Shown piece by piece: positions 1 through 8,516 of a DNA stretch of 64,000 nt. Positions within the stretch are counted from its first letter, which is position 1; each line of letters starts with the position of its first letter. The notes under the pieces are model-generated. The model ran no database searches. It saw only the letters and a program-made list of their open reading frames with translations, and was not told where the DNA came from. Source of the stretch: Palsa-1439 sp050015495 (GTDB taxonomy: Bacteria > Verrucomicrobiota > Verrucomicrobiia > Palsa-1439); NCBI GenBank assembly GCA_050015495.1, contig JBEKBH010000008.1, positions 69,938 to 133,937 on the forward strand, in the 5' to 3' direction. The translations under genes were made by a program, and so were the position numbers.

Positions 1-376
1 CGACGTGACTGCGGATGCGGGTGACGCCGTGGGCGAGTTCCCATTTCACGGCGAGCGTGGCGCGGCGCTTGACGTCGTCGAACGTGAGCGACTTTTTGCG
101 TTCCGCCCAAATCTCGATGCCTTCGATGAGCGTACCGGTTTGGTTGAAGCGCGGCTGCCCGACCGTGAGCACGGCGTCGAGGTGAACATGGATGTCCGTA
201 AAGGGCGGGGAAACGAGTTTGCCCCTCTCGGATCGGGACGAGCCGGCGCAGTCGATCACTTGACGCGGACGCGCGGTGATCTTCGGAGCGATTTTGGCGA
301 TGAGACCGCCGTTGATGGCGATATCGACGGTTTGGTCGTGACCGCGTACGCGAGCGTTGCGAAGAATCAGGTCCAT
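1..376 (-). CDS. codA: Cytosine deaminase-like amidohydrolase, N-terminal part, cut by window edge
   Basis: Read on the minus strand from an ATG at 376, the frame stays open to the window edge and gives about 125 residues. It begins MDLILRNARVRG and contains the amidohydrolase metal motif HVHLD, then GQPRFNQTGTLIEGIEIW and AERKKSLTFDDVK. This is closely parallel to the E. coli CodA N-terminus (HIHLD, GQPNWNQSGTLFEGIE, AERK), and ends near RSHV where CodA has RTHVD. The family deaminates cytosine to uracil or acts on related cyclic amines. About eight extra residues (SSRSERGK) precede the strand leading to the metal motif. The catalytic C-terminal half lies outside the window, so substrate cannot be judged. 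Confidence 0.82.
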   Translation of the reverse strand, partial: MDLILRNARVRGHDQTVDIAINGGLIAKIAPKITARPRQVIDCAGSSRSERGKLVSPPFTDIHVHLDAVLTVGQPRFNQTGTLIEGIEIWAERKKSLTFDDVKRRATLAVKWELAHGVTRIRSHV

Positions 377-390
377 GGCGCCTCCGTTGG

Positions 391-435
391 CGGCATTGTA
401 ACGGGCGGAAGAGGAAGCGGAAGTCTATTTTGCGG
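391..435. repeat. 45-bp dispersed repeat, copy 1
   Basis: About 45 bases starting CGGCATTGTAACGGGCGG and ending near ATTTTG recur at 2347-2391 with roughly seven mismatches. This copy lies just upstream of the codA-like start. Confidence 0.55.
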
Positions 436-495
436 AACCCGGCGCGTGAAATCGACAATTGACCGTCTCGCTTCGACCTGAGACCCTTACCGGGA

Positions 496-2307
496 ATGAA
501 TCGTTGGAATTGGCGTGGCTTGCGCGTTACGCAACTCCTGTTATTGGTGATGGCTTTGCCGTGTGCCCTGCCCGTATTCGCTGGACAGACCGATGACCGG
601 TGGTGGCCGGTGCAAGTGCTGCCGAAAACTTTGGTTCGGACGACGAATCAGCAAGAGTTTCCAGAACCCCGCACGGCGCTGCAGATGATGGTGCAATCGG
701 TTGCGGGTTTGGCCGCCAAGGCGGTGAACGAGGGCCGGGGCGATGAGATGGTGTGGGTCAACAACGGAGACGGCGACCTTGAGAAATGGTATGCACGCCT
801 GCTCGCGCGGCACCCCGATCTGGCAACGCCAGGCGCTTTCGGGCCCTGGGATTTGGTGGATCGCTACACGAAGCAAGGCATCATCAAGGGCTACATTCTC
901 TACCGCCGCGACAGTTCAAAGGGCGAGACGAATACATACCGGTCGGGCATAGACTGCTCGGTCAACGTTGCCACGAGTTTGGCCGGGGTGCTCGGGGGCA
1001 TCCTTGTGGACGAGGGGTTGGAGAAAGACGCGAAGGCGCACGGTTTGAAACTCCTGGTGGATGTACGCGACAAAACGCAGCGATGGTGTTTCCAAACCTA
1101 CAAGGACCAGTTCAACCGCCGGATGCTTTGCTTTCAAGATCCGCGAATACCCCACGTCCGCGACCTGGCCATCGCGCAGAAGGCGTTCACGGCCTATGGC
1201 AGTGACGAGCCGACTCCGCTGGCGATGGCGTGGCTGGAACCGCTCTCGCCCATTCTCGGCTGGAACTGCGGTGATGAGTTCGCCAATACCGACCTGTCCA
1301 CCCGTTACGGTGACATCCAGACCGCCACCGACTGGAGCCTGAATTTGCCCGTCTTGATGGCTGGAACCGAGAAGCTCAGTCTCCCGAAAGTGACGAGTTT
1401 TGACGCAAGGACGATTGATTGGAACGATTCGCGTAGCGCCGTCGCGTTCATTGACACTGACGGCGACAACGTGCAGTGGCTCGAAGGGAACTTTTTCGGC
1501 AACCACAATTATTGGGGCAACGCCGAACGCGGGAAGATCCCATTTGGCTGGTCCTGCTGTTTCGCGCATCTGGCGCAGTTATGTCCGCAGGCAATCGAGT
1601 ACGCGCTGGACACGCGGACGACCAACGACTGGTTCATTGAATGGGGCGGGGGATATTACTATCCGGATCACTTTGGCCTCCAACGGGCGAACCGGTGGGA
1701 ATTGCTGGCTCAACAAGCCCGGCGCACCTGGGAGTTGATGAGAGAGACCAACACGCGGATCATCGGTTTTAATTTTACGCGATGCGATTCCCCTGATGCC
1801 CGCAGTGCCTGCGAAGTTTTCGCCGGTCAAACTGACAGGCTGCTGGCGATACTGGCATTCCAGTATTATCCGTACGAAGGCGGAGCGGGCAAGACGTTCT
1901 GGGTGAAGGACCGCAATGGGGTCGAAGTGCCGGTAATCACCGCTCGCTACTCGATCTGGGAGCATGCGAACAACCGTGAGCGTGCTGGGACGCCGGCCAA
2001 GGTGGCTCGTGAAATCCGGGAGACGGTCGAAAGGACAGCGCCGGCGCAACTTCCGCGCTACGATTGGGTGATTGCCCATGCTTGGTCCTATTTCAAGAGA
2101 GCGCCCGGCATCAACGAGAATGCCGAGAACATGCCGCAAGAAAATGCGGCGGCGGAGGGCGGTGTCCGAGGCTATTCGCCGGTCACGTGGTGTGCGGAGC
2201 GCTTGCCCGCCAGCATCCGCGTCGTCAGCCCGGAGGAACTAATCTGGCGCATCCGCATGAAACACGATCCATCGCAGACCAAGAAGTTGATCAGCCAATC
2301 CCACTAG
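496..2307 (+). CDS. Exported GxGYxYP-type putative glycoside hydrolase
   Basis: 603 residues with a signal peptide (hydrophobic stretch about residues 11-28, cleavage near VFAGQ), so exported. The diagnostic motif WGGGYYYPDHF is present at about residue 384, matching the GxGYxYP family of putative glycoside hydrolases (Pfam GxGYxYP_N and _C). Aromatic and acidic motifs such as FIDTDGDNVQWLEG fit a carbohydrate-active barrel. A short GGGA Shine-Dalgarno lies just before the ATG. It stands alone, with no other polysaccharide-use gene beside it. Substrate cannot be assigned. Family call fairly secure, enzymatic role inferred. Confidence 0.72.
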   Translation: MNRWNWRGLRVTQLLLLVMALPCALPVFAGQTDDRWWPVQVLPKTLVRTTNQQEFPEPRTALQMMVQSVAGLAAKAVNEGRGDEMVWVNNGDGDLEKWYARLLARHPDLATPGAFGPWDLVDRYTKQGIIKGYILYRRDSSKGETNTYRSGIDCSVNVATSLAGVLGGILVDEGLEKDAKAHGLKLLVDVRDKTQRWCFQTYKDQFNRRMLCFQDPRIPHVRDLAIAQKAFTAYGSDEPTPLAMAWLEPLSPILGWNCGDEFANTDLSTRYGDIQTATDWSLNLPVLMAGTEKLSLPKVTSFDARTIDWNDSRSAVAFIDTDGDNVQWLEGNFFGNHNYWGNAERGKIPFGWSCCFAHLAQLCPQAIEYALDTRTTNDWFIEWGGGYYYPDHFGLQRANRWELLAQQARRTWELMRETNTRIIGFNFTRCDSPDARSACEVFAGQTDRLLAILAFQYYPYEGGAGKTFWVKDRNGVEVPVITARYSIWEHANNRERAGTPAKVAREIRETVERTAPAQLPRYDWVIAHAWSYFKRAPGINENAENMPQENAAAEGGVRGYSPVTWCAERLPASIRVVSPEELIWRIRMKHDPSQTKKLISQSH

Positions 2308-2346
2308 TCCTACATCCTACTGAGGCTGCCGAGTCTTGTGCGTTCG

Positions 2347-2391
2347 CGGCATTGTAACGGGCGGATGGGGAAGGGGAAGGAGATTTTGGGG
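2347..2391. repeat. 45-bp dispersed repeat, copy 2
   Basis: Second copy of the element at 391-435, here just downstream of the GxGYxYP gene and without a minus-strand gene after it, so it is unlikely to be simply a shared promoter. Confidence 0.55.
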
Positions 2392-2449
2392 GCGAGTAGC
2401 CGGGGATGGGAGACGGACGGGCACGAGAATTATTTCACCACGAAGTTTA

Positions 2450-2479
2450 GGGCCACGGGCGGTGCCGCCCCCGCGGCCC
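2450..2479. repeat. Nested GC palindrome (REP-like)
   Basis: Inner stem GGGCGG-TG-CCGCCC is flanked by outer arms GGGCC and GGCCC. It lies in the 280-base gap after the GxGYxYP gene and could fold as a hairpin in RNA. No T-tract follows, so it is not a classical terminator. Confidence 0.45.
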
Positions 2480-2589
2480 GTCCTCCTTGACGTGCTCTCC
2501 AAATCTCATGCCTTCATAAGCGATTGACTCCCGCCCAAACGAGAGTAGTCTTGAGTTGTTCCGACCCCGTTGCGCGTAAAGGAGATGCG

Positions 2590-3126
2590 ATGAAAACTCC
2601 ACTCTCGACGTCTGGAAATGTAATTCGCACGGGCGTACTCCTATTAGCGCTGGTTTGTGCTCAAACCCTCCCCGCTCAAGTTCAATTGCGACGATCTTCT
2701 TCCAACGGCGCCGACACCAACGTTATCTTGGTGGAAGCCTGGACCAACCAAGTGACGGCTCGTTCCTCAAACGCGGTCATTGCTGCCAGATATATACCCC
2801 TGGATTATCAGCAGCACTGCGTTTTCATCATCACTGCCTGCGTCGAGATACCTGGCATTTATGAGTACAGGGAGGGCATGACCGTGGCCGACCTGATCGC
2901 AGCCGCAGGCGGGCTCGCAAGCGATCAACGCAACACAAACAACCCCACCCTTCCCCTATGCATCTCGGTATACCGTATGAAGCGACCCATATATCCTGTT
3001 GGGGACCTGTTCCACTGCGTATTCCAACTCAACCTGGATGAGACAAACGCGGCCATATGCGAGGCCAACTTTGAACTACAGCCAGGAGATGATGTCACCA
3101 TCGGCAGGTATCCTTGCGTCCCGTGA
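2590..3126 (+). CDS. Secreted protein with SLBB-like (beta-grasp ligand-binding) region
   Basis: 178 residues from the ATG at 2590, chosen because AAAGGAG sits about 5 bases upstream and a signal peptide follows (hydrophobic residues about 11-26, cleavage near LPAQ). The segment from about residue 80, with VEIPGIYEYREGMTVADLI then AAAGGL, resembles an SLBB/soluble-ligand-binding beta-grasp domain as found in polysaccharide-export proteins. The closing ELQPGDDVTIGRYP matches the usual GD.V.V end. No Wza-type export domain precedes it, so it is a stand-alone SLBB-like protein. Exact role unknown. Confidence 0.6.
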   Translation: MKTPLSTSGNVIRTGVLLLALVCAQTLPAQVQLRRSSSNGADTNVILVEAWTNQVTARSSNAVIAARYIPLDYQQHCVFIITACVEIPGIYEYREGMTVADLIAAAGGLASDQRNTNNPTLPLCISVYRMKRPIYPVGDLFHCVFQLNLDETNAAICEANFELQPGDDVTIGRYPCVP

Positions 3127-3724
3127 TCTTCGCTCCTCTCCACAATACGGACGCTTGTAATCACTCACTTGACGTGACGACGGCGCCCTCCAAACAATGG
3201 GCTGTTGAGGGTGGCGTTGGTTGGTGTGCGCGGTCTGGAGATTGCCGCGTAGGAAACCGCGTCGCGGCGTTTGCAACCTAGGCACGGCCTGGTCGCGTGT
3301 CGAAGACTCGACTCCGTCTGACTCGGCTCGACAGGCTCGGGATGACAGCGCCGGGAGGGAAGGCGAGCGGATCGCGGTCAGCGCCCGCGGCCACAGCGGA
3401 CGGCGGGGGCGCGGGTCTGCGCTTCGGCATCCTTATCGGATTTGGGAATTGACACCATATCGTGTTGTGATATTATTCGGCGGATAGCTGTCATGTTCTT
3501 TGAAATGGGGAAGGGGGCGAGGGGGCACCACAACCGGTGGGGGTGATGGAGAGAGCGTGGAAAAAAAGAAAATTGTAAAACAAAGCCAAATGTGGGCAAG
3601 CCGGCGTGGAAAACTGCAAGTGGGAAAGCCAAAAACAAACCCAAGTTGAGGCCACAAGTGACCGAGGGAGAGGGTCGGGCCGTGGTCAAATGCTTCCGTG
3701 GAGGGGCATTTCTGGCCTAATCGG

Positions 3725-3814
3725 TCGCGACAAGGATATCGCTCCCACAAGACGGAGGAGCATGTCGCGACAGGAATGTCGCTCCCACGTTCCCGGCAAG
3801 AATGTCGCTCCCGC
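3725..3814. repeat. Three copies of a TCGCGACAGGAATGTCGCTC-type repeat
   Basis: Three 24-base units occur at 3725-3748, 3765-3788 and 3791-3814. The consensus is CGACAGGAATGTCGCTCCCA, with an internal GCGACA / TGTCGC dyad. They are spaced 40 and 26 bases apart and vary at a few positions. They look like a REP-type intergenic palindrome in a small tandem cluster. Confidence 0.6.
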
Positions 3815-3853
3815 GACTCCGAAAGAGCAGGCGGAAGGCTGTCTTAAAAAGCG

Positions 3854-3882
3854 TTGACGGTGGCGGGGGATGGTGTTATCAC
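3854..3882 (+). promoter_or_regulatory. Predicted sigma-70 promoter of LysM gene
   Basis: TTGACG at 3854-3859 and TATCAC at 3877-3882 are separated by 17 bases. A strong AAGGAGGAAGG ribosome site and the start at 3917 follow. Confidence 0.5.
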
Positions 3883-3916
3883 CGAGGCGTAACGTAAGGA
3901 GGAAGGCGTTGATATT

Positions 3917-4462
3917 ATGAAGAGTTTCCCAAGGATTTTCCTGTCTGCAACCCTCGCGGGAGCAGCAGCTTTGGTTTTCAGCGGATGCGCCTCGACACAG
4001 AAGCGCATGACGCCCGTCAACGAAGAGCAAAAGAGCGAGTTTCTCAAGGGGATGGACGTGGTGGAGAAACCCGAGCTGGAGCCGGAGTGGGCGGATTTCG
4101 TGAAGGACCATTACCCGAACTGGCGGCGCCACTACTGGGTGGACCGCGGCCAGTGGGGCAATCGCGGCTACATCGTCGGGCGACCCGCGGCGGAAGCCGA
4201 GCCGGTCGTCGAGCAGATTACGCCGTTGCCGCCGGCCGAGCCTGCGGCGCCGACGATCGTCGAGAATGCGCCGCCGAAGGTCGACGTGCCGGAGAAGCCG
4301 ACCAAGTACGTGGTGCGCAAGGGCGATTCGCTGTGGAAGATTGCCGGCAAAGTTTATGGCAACCCGCTGAAGTGGCCGCGGATCTATCGAGCCAACAAGG
4401 ACAAGATCAAGAACCCCAACAAGATATACGTGAATCAGGTCCTGACGGTTCCCGAGAATTAG
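3917..4462 (+). CDS. LysM-domain lipoprotein
   Basis: 181 residues. Signal peptide with lipobox ending FSGC (Cys at about residue 24) predicts a lipid-anchored envelope protein. A low-complexity Pro/Ala/Glu linker (about 90-128) leads to one C-terminal LysM domain, with YVVRKGDSLWKIAGKVYG and later WPRIYRANKDKIKNPNKI. LysM domains bind N-acetylglucosamine-containing glycans such as peptidoglycan. AAGGAGGAAGG precedes the ATG. The protein probably tethers the envelope membrane to the wall or acts as a wall-associated accessory factor. No catalytic domain is visible. Confidence 0.85.
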   Translation: MKSFPRIFLSATLAGAAALVFSGCASTQKRMTPVNEEQKSEFLKGMDVVEKPELEPEWADFVKDHYPNWRRHYWVDRGQWGNRGYIVGRPAAEAEPVVEQITPLPPAEPAAPTIVENAPPKVDVPEKPTKYVVRKGDSLWKIAGKVYGNPLKWPRIYRANKDKIKNPNKIYVNQVLTVPEN

Positions 4463-4484
4463 GACACGACGTGGGGTGTCTGGA

Positions 4485-4513
4485 TTGCGAAGTGCGGGCA
4501 TATGCGGTATGTT
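4485..4513 (+). promoter_or_regulatory. Predicted sigma-70 promoter of phoH-ybeY
   Basis: TTGCGA at 4485-4490 and TATGTT at 4508-4513 are separated by 17 bases, 35 bases before the phoH start. Confidence 0.45.
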
Positions 4514-4547
4514 TTTGGCGCTTGAGGGAATGACGTTCTAGCGACAC

Positions 4548-5558
4548 ATGGCAAGCGAAACTCTGCACTTCGACAATGCGCGGCAAGCGCAATCCCTGTA
4601 CGCCAGCGAGCCCAAGAACCTCCGTCTTGTTGAAGACCTGCTCAATCTAAAGGTCACCGCCCGCGACGGTTGGATCAACGTCGAAGGATCCGTCGAAGAC
4701 ATTGCGCGGGCGAAGAACCTGTTTACCGAACTGCATCAGGCCGTGTCCCACGGGACGGTGATTCGTCGGCAGGAATTCAGCCGGGCCGTCAGCGCGATCT
4801 CCCGCGGTGAGGCGCTGAAGATGCAGGAACTGCACGAGGGCCGGGTGGATGTCTCCACGCGGAAACGGCCGATCATCCCGAAGACGCAGGGGCAGAATCG
4901 TTACCTCGAAGCGATCCGCAAGAACGACATCGTGATCGGTATCGGGCCGGCGGGCACGGGCAAGACGTATCTGGCGATGGCGATGGCGGTGCACGCGTTG
5001 CGCAGCGACCGCGTGGGCCGGATTATTTTGTGCCGGCCGGCGGTCGAAGCGGGCGAGGCGCTCGGGTTCCTGCCGGGGACGCTGGAGGAGAAGGTCAGTC
5101 CGTATCTGCGACCGTTGTACGACGCGCTGTACGACATGATGGATCCCGACGAGATCCAGCGGAACATGGAGCGGGGCGTGATCGAGATCGCGCCGTTGGC
5201 GTATATGCGCGGGCGCACGCTCAACAATGCGTACGTGGTTCTGGACGAAGCACAGAACACGACCAGCGAGCAGATGTTGATGTTCCTGACGCGCATGGGA
5301 TTCGATTCCAAGGTGGTCATCACCGGCGACATCACACAGGTGGACCTGCCCGGGCACAAGACATCGGGCTTGATCGAAATCCAGGGCATTTTGAAGGAGA
5401 TTCCCGGGTTGGAAATCGTCTACTTTGACGAACACGACGTGGTTCGCCACGAACTCGTGCAGAAGATCATCTACGCGTATTCGAAGTTCAAAGAGGAACG
5501 GGAACGCCGCCGCCAGGAATCGGCGGCGAACGGCAACGGCAAACCGCACACGGCATGA
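4548..5558 (+). CDS. phoH: PhoH family ATPase
   Basis: 336 residues, usual PhoH length. Walker A is GPAGTGKTYLA (about residues 127-137). Other conserved PhoH blocks include CRPAVEAGEALGFLPG, PLYDALYDMM, LNNAYVVLDEAQNT (Walker B) and ITGDITQVDLP. The N-terminal 100 residues form the small RNA-binding-like domain typical of the PhoH-YbeY pairing. PhoH proteins are cytosolic P-loop ATPases thought to act in RNA metabolism. The stop overlaps the ybeY start (ATGA), implying translational coupling. Confidence 0.93.
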   Translation: MASETLHFDNARQAQSLYASEPKNLRLVEDLLNLKVTARDGWINVEGSVEDIARAKNLFTELHQAVSHGTVIRRQEFSRAVSAISRGEALKMQELHEGRVDVSTRKRPIIPKTQGQNRYLEAIRKNDIVIGIGPAGTGKTYLAMAMAVHALRSDRVGRIILCRPAVEAGEALGFLPGTLEEKVSPYLRPLYDALYDMMDPDEIQRNMERGVIEIAPLAYMRGRTLNNAYVVLDEAQNTTSEQMLMFLTRMGFDSKVVITGDITQVDLPGHKTSGLIEIQGILKEIPGLEIVYFDEHDVVRHELVQKIIYAYSKFKEERERRRQESAANGNGKPHTA

Positions 5559-6010
5559 TCCCCGACGGCACGGGGGAGCGGGTTGCGATCACCAATCGCC
5601 AGCGTCGGCTGAAGGTCGATACCCACCGGCTGGCGGAGATCGCGGAGGCCGGCCTTGAACTGGTCGGCGACAAGCCGTTCCATCTCGGAATCGCCCTGGT
5701 CGACGATACCGCGATGGCGACGCTCAACGCGCAATACCACGACACGCCGGGCGCAACGGACATCTTGAGTTTTGATTACGGCGAAGGGCAGGGCGAACTG
5801 ATCATTTCGGTGGAGCACGCCGTCACGCAGGCCCGGCGATATCACACGACTGCGGCGCGCGAACTCATTTTGTACGTGGTACACGGCATCCTCCATCTCC
5901 ACGGGTACAACGATCTCACGCCAGGTCAACGCCGACGGATGCGCGCAGCGGAGCGGCGGCTGGTGTCGCATTTGCGTAACCAGTTTGAGTTGAAGGGCTT
6001 GATTTCGTAA
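5555..6010 (+). CDS. ybeY: Endoribonuclease YbeY (rRNA maturation factor)
   Basis: 151 residues, typical length. YbeY is a metal-dependent RNase acting in 16S rRNA 3'-end maturation and ribosome quality control. Conserved features are ATDILSFDY near residue 68 and the metal site HGILHLHGYND at residues 110-120. In E. coli the motif is H-x3-H-x5-H; here the third ligand position is Asp120 instead of His. Overlaps phoH by four bases. Confidence 0.9.
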   Translation: MIPDGTGERVAITNRQRRLKVDTHRLAEIAEAGLELVGDKPFHLGIALVDDTAMATLNAQYHDTPGATDILSFDYGEGQGELIISVEHAVTQARRYHTTAARELILYVVHGILHLHGYNDLTPGQRRRMRAAERRLVSHLRNQFELKGLIS

Positions 6011-6049
6011 CAAATTGACGGGCAGCCGTGGCTATGGGGGCCATTTTTA

Positions 6050-6078
6050 TTGACTTTTACGACACAAGGATGTTTACT
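6050..6078 (+). promoter_or_regulatory. Predicted promoter of first EEP-PKD gene
   Basis: TTGACT at 6050-6055 and TTTACT at 6073-6078 are separated by 17 bases. The same arrangement recurs before the paralogue (8418-8446), and the surrounding 100 bases are recognisably duplicated. Confidence 0.5.
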
Positions 6079-6148
6079 CTAGCCTTGGTGACCAATACTG
6101 CGCGTTTAACGATTATACGAGGGTGATATTACCGTCTCGGGGATTCCA

Positions 6149-8335
6149 ATGAAGAGAACACTTTTGGTGAAGTCAGTCATGATCCATGGTTTTTGGGGTT
6201 GCGTGGCCTTGTTGGTGGCTTGTGGCATTACGGCGGTTGCTTCCGCCCAAACGACACGAACTGTCCGTGTCGTTTGCTACAACATCCAGGCCGACACTAC
6301 TTACACGATTCCGACGTGTGGTTTGATCGTTCCCTTCACCGGCACCGGCGGAAATTTCACGACAAGCTGTAGCGGAAACGCGACGAACGGCGGTGTGCTC
6401 GAAGGGATTGGAGAAGAGATTATCGCGGGCGATCCGGCGCAGCCGATCGATGTTCTGGCGTTGGAGGAGACGACCAGTAACACGACCACCGTCCAACCGA
6501 TCGTGAACGGGTTGAATGCATTCTATTTATACTATACCAACCAGCACGCCGGGTATGCGATGAGCCCCTATCAAGCCACGGAAGAAGGCGGCAGCCCCAC
6601 TGATGGGAACGGCCCCAACGCCATGGTCTACAACACCAATACGCTGCAGCTCATCGCGTCGGTCGGGATCGCCACGCCGACGGGGGGCGTACCCAGCGGG
6701 AACGGGATGTACCGTCAATGTGTGCGTTACGAGTTTGCGCCGGCGGGGGTAACGGCGGGGGCGAATAATGAGTTTTACGTCTACGTCAGCCACTACAAAG
6801 CGAGCTCGGGTTCCACCGACGACAAAGATCGGTTGGGCGAAGCCACAATCATCCGCAATGATGAGGCGAGCAACTTACCCGCCAACGCCCGAGTGCTGTA
6901 CGTCGGCGACTATAATCCGGACGATAACAGCGGCGAACCAGGCTACCAGACCATCTGTTCCAATAGCGCACCGGACGGCATAAAGCAGGGCCAGGGAGTC
7001 GACCCTCTCAACATTCTTTGGGGTCCGTACACCGACGCCTCGACGACCATCAATTGGAGCGTCAGTACGACCAGTCCATCGATCTTGTTCATGTTGAGCG
7101 AGGAATCCTACGAACTCCGATACCGCGATGATCTCCAGATCATGACGAGCAATGTTTACTATGACGTGGCGGGTGGTTTTCAGTACGTCCAGGGCTCGTA
7201 CCACTCGTTTGGCAACAATGCCTCGCTGCCTTACCAAGATAGCGTGAACACCAGTGGCAATACCGCACTGAACGATCTTGATCCGACCCTGACGAATCTT
7301 ACGGGTCTTTCTGCAGCCGTGCTGTTGGAGGACCTCACGGGCGCCAGCGATCATCTGCCCATTGTGGCGGATTACACCATCCCGATCCCCTCGACCGCGC
7401 CGGTGGCCAGTTTCACGGCGAGTCCGACCAATGGCGCGGCGCCGTTGGCGGTGACGTTCACCGACACATCCACGGGGGGCACCAATTGGGCCTGGACCTT
7501 TGGGGACGGCGGTACGACCAATCTTGTGACCAACGTGGTGGCCTACACCTACAGCACGGCGGGAGTTTATAGCGTGACGGAGATCGTCAGCGGCACGGGC
7601 GGCTCGAGCACGGACGCGGTAGCCAACTGTATCACGGTGTTGCCACCAGCACCGGTGGCGAGTTTCACGGCGAGTCCGACCAACGGCGCGGCGCCATTGG
7701 GCGTGTCCTTTACCGATACGTCGTCGAACTCACCCACGAGTTGGTCATGGACATTTGGGGACAACGGCACATCCACATCGCAGAACCCGAGCTACACGTA
7801 CATCACGCCGGGCGCCTACACGGTGACGCTGATCGCCAGTAACGCTGGAGGTTCGGGCACCAGTGCCCAGACGACGTTGATCAACGTGTACGACCGGTTC
7901 GCGTGGTGGCAACTCCAGTACTTCGGCAGCACCAACATTGCGGCGAGCACCGCGCCGGACGGGGATTACACCGGCGCCGGCATGAGCAACACCAACAAGT
8001 TTCTGGCGGGCTTCAATCCCACCAACGCGGCGGCGTACCTGCACGTTATCAGTATCGCGGAGCAGTTGGTGGCGGGGACTACCAACGTCGTCGTGACGTA
8101 TCTCGGTCCCAACGGCGACAACAGCTATACGCCGGGGATTGCGTCGCGGACGAACGTGTTGGATTACACGACCGGTGCCGCCGACGGCAGCTACACCAAT
8201 GGCGGTTGGCAGGATACGGGCCAGACCAACATTCTCGGTGGCGGGAACGGGTCCGGCACCATCACCAGCATGACCGACACGAACATACCAGCCAGTTCCG
8301 ACCGGTACTACCGCGTGCGCGTGTTGCCGCCGTAA
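6149..8335 (+). CDS. Secreted endonuclease/exonuclease/phosphatase-PKD protein A
   Basis: 728 residues. Signal peptide 1-33 (cleavage near ASA). An endonuclease/exonuclease/phosphatase (EEP) fold spans about 38-415: catalytic-type Glu in LALEET, GDYNPDD in the GDFN position, and a SDHLP motif at the domain end. Two PKD domains follow (about 417-498 and 502-580), each starting PVASFTASPTNGAAPL and carrying W.FGD. The C-terminus (582-728) begins FAWWQLQYFG and contains GDYTGAGMSNTNKFLAGFNP, a module like those ending many verrucomicrobial secreted proteins. Likely an extracellular nuclease or phosphodiesterase; substrate unknown. Start supported by shared upstream GTCTCGGGGATT with the paralogue. 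Confidence 0.75.
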   Translation: MKRTLLVKSVMIHGFWGCVALLVACGITAVASAQTTRTVRVVCYNIQADTTYTIPTCGLIVPFTGTGGNFTTSCSGNATNGGVLEGIGEEIIAGDPAQPIDVLALEETTSNTTTVQPIVNGLNAFYLYYTNQHAGYAMSPYQATEEGGSPTDGNGPNAMVYNTNTLQLIASVGIATPTGGVPSGNGMYRQCVRYEFAPAGVTAGANNEFYVYVSHYKASSGSTDDKDRLGEATIIRNDEASNLPANARVLYVGDYNPDDNSGEPGYQTICSNSAPDGIKQGQGVDPLNILWGPYTDASTTINWSVSTTSPSILFMLSEESYELRYRDDLQIMTSNVYYDVAGGFQYVQGSYHSFGNNASLPYQDSVNTSGNTALNDLDPTLTNLTGLSAAVLLEDLTGASDHLPIVADYTIPIPSTAPVASFTASPTNGAAPLAVTFTDTSTGGTNWAWTFGDGGTTNLVTNVVAYTYSTAGVYSVTEIVSGTGGSSTDAVANCITVLPPAPVASFTASPTNGAAPLGVSFTDTSSNSPTSWSWTFGDNGTSTSQNPSYTYITPGAYTVTLIASNAGGSGTSAQTTLINVYDRFAWWQLQYFGSTNIAASTAPDGDYTGAGMSNTNKFLAGFNPTNAAAYLHVISIAEQLVAGTTNVVVTYLGPNGDNSYTPGIASRTNVLDYTTGAADGSYTNGGWQDTGQTNILGGGNGSGTITSMTDTNIPASSDRYYRVRVLPP

Positions 8336-8417
8336 CGCGGCTTTACAATTGGTGACAGGCGCGTCCACGACGATTTTGGCGTGTTGCGACCATCGGTGTG
8401 GCCGTGGGCCATTTTCC

Positions 8418-8446
8418 TTGACTTTCACGGCAGATGGATATTCACT
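8418..8446 (+). promoter_or_regulatory. Predicted promoter of second EEP-PKD gene
   Basis: TTGACT at 8418-8423 and TTCACT at 8441-8446 with 17-base spacing, matching the promoter at 6050-6078 in sequence and in distance to the start. Confidence 0.5.
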
Positions 8447-8516
8447 CCAACTTGGTCGCTGGTGCTGTGCATTTCGTAAATTATACAATGGTGACAGTTG
8501 CGTCTCGGGGATTGCA

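Larger units (their letters stand above)
3127..3916. other. Intergenic region, about 790 bases
   Basis: No convincing gene: the open frames here lack ribosome sites and family resemblance. It holds an A-rich patch near 3560-3580, the triple TGTCGCTCCCAC-type repeat at 3725-3814, and the promoter of the LysM lipoprotein near its right end. Confidence 0.6.

Noticed and set aside
391..435. Promoter of the codA-like gene in the 45-bp repeat (TACAAT)
   Set aside because: Second copy of the same sequence has no downstream minus gene and no -35 box is visible.
3221..3487. Hypothetical gene in the 3127-3916 gap
   Set aside because: Arg-rich, no ribosome site, no family look; likely chance open frame in GC-rich DNA.
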